Under the pieces are notes generated by a model. It saw only the letters and a program-made list of their open reading frames with translations. It was not told where the DNA came from and searched no databases. The translations under genes were made by a program, and so were the position numbers. 64,000 bases of DNA. Source: Trebonia sp963777905. GTDB lineage: Bacteria > Actinomycetota > Actinomycetes > Streptosporangiales > Streptosporangiaceae. Where the stretch lies: the NCBI GenBank assembly GCA_963777905.1, contig CAVZSM010000014.1:1-64000 (forward strand), read 5' to 3'. Below are positions 60,832 through 64,000 of the stretch, piece after piece (position 1 is the first letter of the stretch; each line of letters opens with the position of its first letter).

Positions 60832-61316
60832 ATGGAGGTGGCTACGTCGAGCGCGCTACTGCTCCCGTTTACAGCCTCTAGCGTCGGCGTCGCACGCCGC
60901 CGCCTGATTGGTGACCTCACCGAAGCGGGCGTTTACGAGGCTACGGCTTGTGACGCCGGGCTAGTGATTAGTGAACTTATCAGCAATGCCCTAAGGCACG
61001 CTAGTCCCCTTCCGGGATGCGTTGTCAAAGTCTCGTGGAAGCTGCTGCAGGACAGCGTGGAGGTCGAGGTCAGCGACGGCGGCGGCCCGACGACGCCGGC
61101 GGTAAATGAGCCGACGAACTGGGCGATCGGCGGGCGCGGGCTAGGCATCGTGGCCCGCCTCTCGTCGCACTGGGGGGTTCGCGCGCAGGAGGACGACGGC
61201 GCGGAGGGGACGGCTCGGAAGAGGACGGGGAGCCGGAGACGACCGTGTGGGCCGAACTGCCGATACGGTATAGCAGCAAGACTGGTTTGGTAACTGCCTC
61301 GTCACGGGATGCGTAA
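60832..61316 (+). CDS. Anti-sigma factor serine kinase (RsbW-like ATPase), frameshifted near the end
   Basis: About 161 residues when repaired. The HATPase_c2 fold shows CDAGLVISELISNALRHASP (N box), VEVEVSDGGG (G1) and GGRGLGIVARLSSHWGV (G2). Near 61208 a G-run seems one base short; restoring it gives GDGSEEDGEPETTVWAELPI, then RYSSKTGLVTASSRDA and TAA at 61314. The unrepaired frame ends at 61293 in unconserved Arg-rich sequence. It would bind and phosphorylate an antagonist such as the STAS protein encoded next and hold a sigma factor. ATG 60832 or GTG 60826 may be the start. Confidence 0.82.
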
Positions 61317-61349
61317 GCCCGATGGGCCGGGATCCGGCCAGTCTGCCGG

Positions 61350-61754
61350 ATGAGCGGGATCGAGCCGCCGGAGGCTAGCTTTCCGGCAGGCAGTGGCGGT
61401 AGGGTTCCAGCCGTGGAGCTTCATGTCTCAAGTCGGTCTCACGGAGATCACGCAATTGTGATCGCAACCGGGGAAATCGACCTTTATACCGCTCCGCGGC
61501 TACAAAGCGAGCTGGCCGAAGTCATCGCCAACGCCGCTCCGGCATCGCGGATCGTCGTGGACATGTCCGGCGTGGAGTTTTGCGATTCCACCGGCATGAA
61601 CGTCCTGCTGTCCTGCCTCCGGCAGGTCAGGGAGCGTGGCGGTGAGCTTGAGCTCGCCGCGCCGCGCCCGGCAGTCATGAAGATCCTTCAGGTCACCGCT
61701 CTCGACTCGGTATTCACCATCATTCCCTCGCCGGCGACTCTTCCCGGCCAGTAA
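61350..61754 (+). CDS. STAS-domain anti-sigma factor antagonist
   Basis: 134 residues. The STAS fold has HAIVIATGEIDLYTAPRLQS and VVDMSGVEFCDSTGMNVLLS, where the serine of DST is the site that anti-sigma kinases phosphorylate. The first 20 residues are unconserved and GTG 61413 is a possible later start. It follows the anti-sigma kinase by 33 bases, so the two form a partner-switching pair; no sigma factor gene is in the window. Confidence 0.92.
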   Translation: MSGIEPPEASFPAGSGGRVPAVELHVSSRSHGDHAIVIATGEIDLYTAPRLQSELAEVIANAAPASRIVVDMSGVEFCDSTGMNVLLSCLRQVRERGGELELAAPRPAVMKILQVTALDSVFTIIPSPATLPGQ

Positions 61755-61792
61755 TAACCCCGCAACGCGGCCGGGCCATTTACGATCGGCCT

Positions 61793-62485
61793 ATGTCACA
61801 GGTGGCCGTCGTCATTCCGGCGTATAACGAGGCGGACCTGGTCGGCGCGACCGTCACGGCCGCGGCCGCGCTTCCCGGCGTCAACGTGGTCGTGGTCGTC
61901 GACGACGGCTCGCGCGACGCCACAGCCGACGTCGCCGGGCAGGCGGGCGCCGCGGTGCTGCGGCACGCGCGGAACCGCGGCAAGGCGGCGGCGATGGAAA
62001 CGGGCGCGGAGGCAGTGCGGCTCCTTGACCAGCGCGAGCCGGGCGCCGCGGCGCGGCACCTGTTGTTTCTCGACGCCGACCTCGGCGCGACGGCCGCCGC
62101 GGCGGGCCCGCTGATCACGCCGGTCGCCGCGGGCGAAGCAGACTTGGCCATCGCGGTGTTCGCCAACCGGGTCAAGCAGGGCGGCCACGGTTTCGTCGTC
62201 GGCCTGTCCGCCGCGGGCATCCGCCGCGCGACCGGCTGGACACCCGCCCAGCCGCTGAACGGCCAGCGCTGCCTGACCCGGGCGGCCTTCGACGCCGCGC
62301 GGCCGCTGGCCCACGGCTTCGGCGTCGAGACCGCGATGACTATCGACCTGAAGCGCAAGGGGCTGCGGGTCACCGAGGTCGAGGTGGACCTCGCGCACCG
62401 GGCGACCGGCACCGACCTGCGGGCGCAGCTGCACCGCGCCCGCCAGTTCGCCGACGTCGCCTGGGCGCTCGCCACCCGCCGGTGA
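61793..62485 (+). CDS. Family 2 glycosyltransferase
   Basis: 230 residues with a GT-A fold: VAVVIPAYNEADLVGATVTA, VVVVVDDGSRDATADV, the HARNRGKAAAMETGAEA segment and the metal-binding LLFLDADLGA. It has no membrane helix. The C-terminal half (PLNGQRCLTRAAFDAARPLA, then FGVETAMTIDLKRKG) is typical of polyprenyl-phosphate sugar synthases or glucosyl-phosphoglycerate-like transferases. The stop overlaps the start of a GT-C mannosyltransferase, so it may make the lipid-linked sugar that enzyme uses. Confidence 0.88.
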   Translation: MSQVAVVIPAYNEADLVGATVTAAAALPGVNVVVVVDDGSRDATADVAGQAGAAVLRHARNRGKAAAMETGAEAVRLLDQREPGAAARHLLFLDADLGATAAAAGPLITPVAAGEADLAIAVFANRVKQGGHGFVVGLSAAGIRRATGWTPAQPLNGQRCLTRAAFDAARPLAHGFGVETAMTIDLKRKGLRVTEVEVDLAHRATGTDLRAQLHRARQFADVAWALATRR

Positions 62486-64000
62486 GCACTCTCGGCCGCG
62501 CTGGCCTTGCGGCCATCGCGCTCAGTATCGCGGGCACGGTCGCGGTCGGAGCCGCGGGGACCTCGCTGATGGCACCGCCGCTGCCAGGCGCCCCCGGCTG
62601 GCTGCCCTGGGGCCTTGACCTGCGCCTCAGTCCGTACATCGCGGTCGGACTCGCCGCCGTGAGCCTGGCCGCCGGCGCCCTCGGCCTGCTGCTCACGCTG
62701 CGCGCGATGCGATCGGGCTGGACGGTCAGCCCGCGGTCCGTGCTGCTCGCCGGGGCGGGGGCGGCAATCGTGGTGGGAACCACGAGGCCGTTCGGAACAT
62801 CGGATTTTCTCTCGTACGCCGCCTACGGCCACGAACTGGTGACAGGGCACAACCCCTACCTGGTCGCGCCGCGGGCGCTGCCCGGCGATCCGGTCGCGCG
62901 GGCGGTGCAGGACTGGGCGGGCACGCCGTCGGTGTACGGGGCGCTCGCGACCGGGGTGTTCGGCGCCGCGGCGCTGGTCGGCGGGCTCTCCGCGCGGCTG
63001 ACGGTGTTCGCGCTCGACCTGGTGAGCGCCGCCGCGTTCGTCGTGACCGGGGTGCTGCTGTACCGGCTCGCGCGCGGCCGGGCCGCCCGGCTGCGGGCAG
63101 CGCTGCTGTGGACCTGCAATCCGCTGCTGCTGCAGGTGCTGGTGGCGGGCAGCCATGTCGACGGGCTGGCCGTCGCGTTCAGCATCGGCGGTCTCGCGGT
63201 GCTCTTTCCCGTCATCCGGAACGGGCCCGTGGTTACCCCCGGGGCCCTGCGCGGCGCCGCCGCCGGGACCTTGCTCGGCCTGGGCTTCGCGGTGAAACCC
63301 ACGGCGGCGCTGATGGTCATTGGCCTGGCCATCGCCCTGCTCGCCGCCAGGAAGCGGCTCGCGGCAGCCGGCCTGGCGGCGGGGTTCGGCGTCGTAGCGG
63401 TCACGGACCTCCTGGTGATGGGCTCCGCGGGGATCGGACAGACAACCCGGGCGAGCGCCCTGGTGTCGGTGGGATCGCCGTGGCGGGTGGTCCGCGCGGT
63501 GCTGAGCTACTTCGTCGCCGAACCGGTTGCCAACGACGTGGTTCGCTGGTGCGCCGTGGTGCTCGCCGCCTTGCTGGTGGTGCGCTTTGTCCCTGATTTC
63601 CGTCGCTATGACAGCGCGAATCAGGGACAAAGCGCCGGGCAGTCGATCGGGTGGGCGTTCCTGTTCGTGGTGGCCTGGCTGGCGGCGTGGCCGTACGTGC
63701 TGCCGTGGTACGACGCGCTGGCGTGGGCGCTGCTTGCGCTGCTGCCCGCCTCCTGGTTCGACTGGCTATTGCTCGCGCGAACGACGGTGCTCGCCTTCGG
63801 GTATTTGCCGGCCAGGGCCACGGGCATTACCATCCCCGGCGCGCTGCGCTGGATGGAACCTGTGCTGCGCTCGGCGATAACCCCGGCGGTGCTGGCGACG
63901 CTGCTCGTGCTTCTCGTGTGCCGGCGGCCGGTAGTGACTATGTGTGACATGTATAGTCCTAAATGTGATAGCGATCGCGATCTCTGTGGTGGCGGTGCTG
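62482..64000 (+). CDS. GT-C membrane mannosyltransferase (MptB-like), runs off the right edge
   Basis: The frame opens at GTG 62482, overlapping the glycosyltransferase stop by four bases, and is still open at 64000 (506 codons). About twelve hydrophobic helices are seen. The loop TTRPFGTSDFLSYAAYGHEL and the segment LWTCNPLLLQVLVAGSHVDG match polyprenyl-phosphate-mannose-dependent alpha-1,6-mannosyltransferases; AWPYVLPWYDALAWALL follows. It would extend mannan or lipoglycan outside the membrane. The last 20 codons before the edge (CDMYSPKCDSDRDLCGGGA) are unusual for the family, so a frame problem near 63940 is possible. It contains the long palindrome at 63582-63635 in frame. Confidence 0.82.
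   Translation, partial: MSTLGRAGLAAIALSIAGTVAVGAAGTSLMAPPLPGAPGWLPWGLDLRLSPYIAVGLAAVSLAAGALGLLLTLRAMRSGWTVSPRSVLLAGAGAAIVVGTTRPFGTSDFLSYAAYGHELVTGHNPYLVAPRALPGDPVARAVQDWAGTPSVYGALATGVFGAAALVGGLSARLTVFALDLVSAAAFVVTGVLLYRLARGRAARLRAALLWTCNPLLLQVLVAGSHVDGLAVAFSIGGLAVLFPVIRNGPVVTPGALRGAAAGTLLGLGFAVKPTAALMVIGLAIALLAARKRLAAAGLAAGFGVVAVTDLLVMGSAGIGQTTRASALVSVGSPWRVVRAVLSYFVAEPVANDVVRWCAVVLAALLVVRFVPDFRRYDSANQGQSAGQSIGWAFLFVVAWLAAWPYVLPWYDALAWALLALLPASWFDWLLLARTTVLAFGYLPARATGITIPGALRWMEPVLRSAITPAVLATLLVLLVCRRPVVTMCDMYSPKCDSDRDLCGGGA
63582..63635. repeat. 17-bp perfect inverted repeat inside a mannosyltransferase gene
   Basis: GCGCTTTGTCCCTGATT (63582-63598) and AATCAGGGACAAAGCGC (63619-63635) are perfect inverted copies with a 20-base loop that itself pairs CGCT/AGCG. 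It is read in frame as RFVPDFRRYDSANQGQSA. A stem this long without mismatch is unexpected within a coding sequence and suggests an inserted palindromic element. Confidence 0.85.

Noticed and set aside
61780..63630. A 616-codon minus-strand frame opposite the glycosyltransferases
   Set aside because: The plus strand carries DDGS/DAD and the GT-C loops in overlapping frames; the minus-strand product is low-complexity.

Overview
The window is high-GC DNA with overlapping stop/start codons, many GTG and TTG starts and strong third-position G/C. It carries the actinobacterial division locus (fhaA-fhaB-pstP-rodA-pbpA-pknA-pknB, crgA) in its usual order, so the source is a member of the Actinomycetota. 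Nothing here fixes the order or genus. The left edge is the 3' end of a tRNA-Ala(TGC). In many actinobacteria that tRNA follows gyrA near oriC and lies a short way from the ppiA/rhomboid/crgA/pknB block. Here the two conserved parts are about 38 kb apart, and the DNA between them reads as an accessory region close to the origin.

Accessory region, 0.1-37.9 kb. It begins with decayed remnants (nucleotidyltransferase, alpha/beta-hydrolase tail, regulator tail) and a detoxification-like set: P450, TetR with its operators, MFS pump, quinone oxidoreductase, one-cysteine thioredoxin-like protein, amine oxidase, VOC protein. MscL with a zinc ribbon, a DUF1269-like protein and a NatAB-like ABC exporter follow. 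The centrepiece is 13.2-24.9 kb, an apparently complete corrinoid-dependent demethylation locus. It holds a non-pyrrolysine MttB-family methyltransferase with purU on the minus strand. Divergently, it holds an IclR regulator, corrinoid protein, methyl-corrinoid:tetrahydrofolate methyltransferase, ferredoxin/ASKHA reactivase, DUF1638 protein, dimethylglycine/sarcosine dehydrogenase-like FAD-GcvT fusion and etfBA. Together these could strip methyl groups from a quaternary amine such as glycine betaine onto tetrahydrofolate, pass electrons to ETF and release formate through PurU. Next come a frameshifted glutaminyl cyclotransferase, a divergent FtsH-like protease with a lipoprotein, an MFS/aldolase pair facing a sugar-lactone oxidase, an orphan HerA-like ATPase, a cluster of three DnaA boxes and a membrane mannosyltransferase.

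Conserved division block, 37.9-50.0 kb: DUF5324-like protein, cyclophilin, rhomboid protease and CrgA, then the kinase/phosphatase/PBP/SEDS/FHA operon on the minus strand, ending at tRNA-Leu(CAG) and its terminator.

Right part, 50.0-64.0 kb: a NarL-type response regulator and histidine kinase facing a LolD/FtsX-type ABC transporter, a Baeyer-Villiger-type monooxygenase with a universal stress protein, a PAS-GAF histidine kinase, a Wzt-like ATPase, an anti-sigma kinase plus STAS antagonist behind a SigB-like promoter, and a glycosyltransferase pair whose second gene runs off the right edge.

Two general points. At least eight coding regions carry single-base frameshifts, including normally essential kinases, so residual sequence error is likely and several gene models below are repaired across the shift. 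Four unusually long near-perfect palindromes occur, two of them inside reading frames. No gene-free stretch exceeds about 300 bases. The longest, 57677-57935, holds only an AT-richer patch near 57705-57765.
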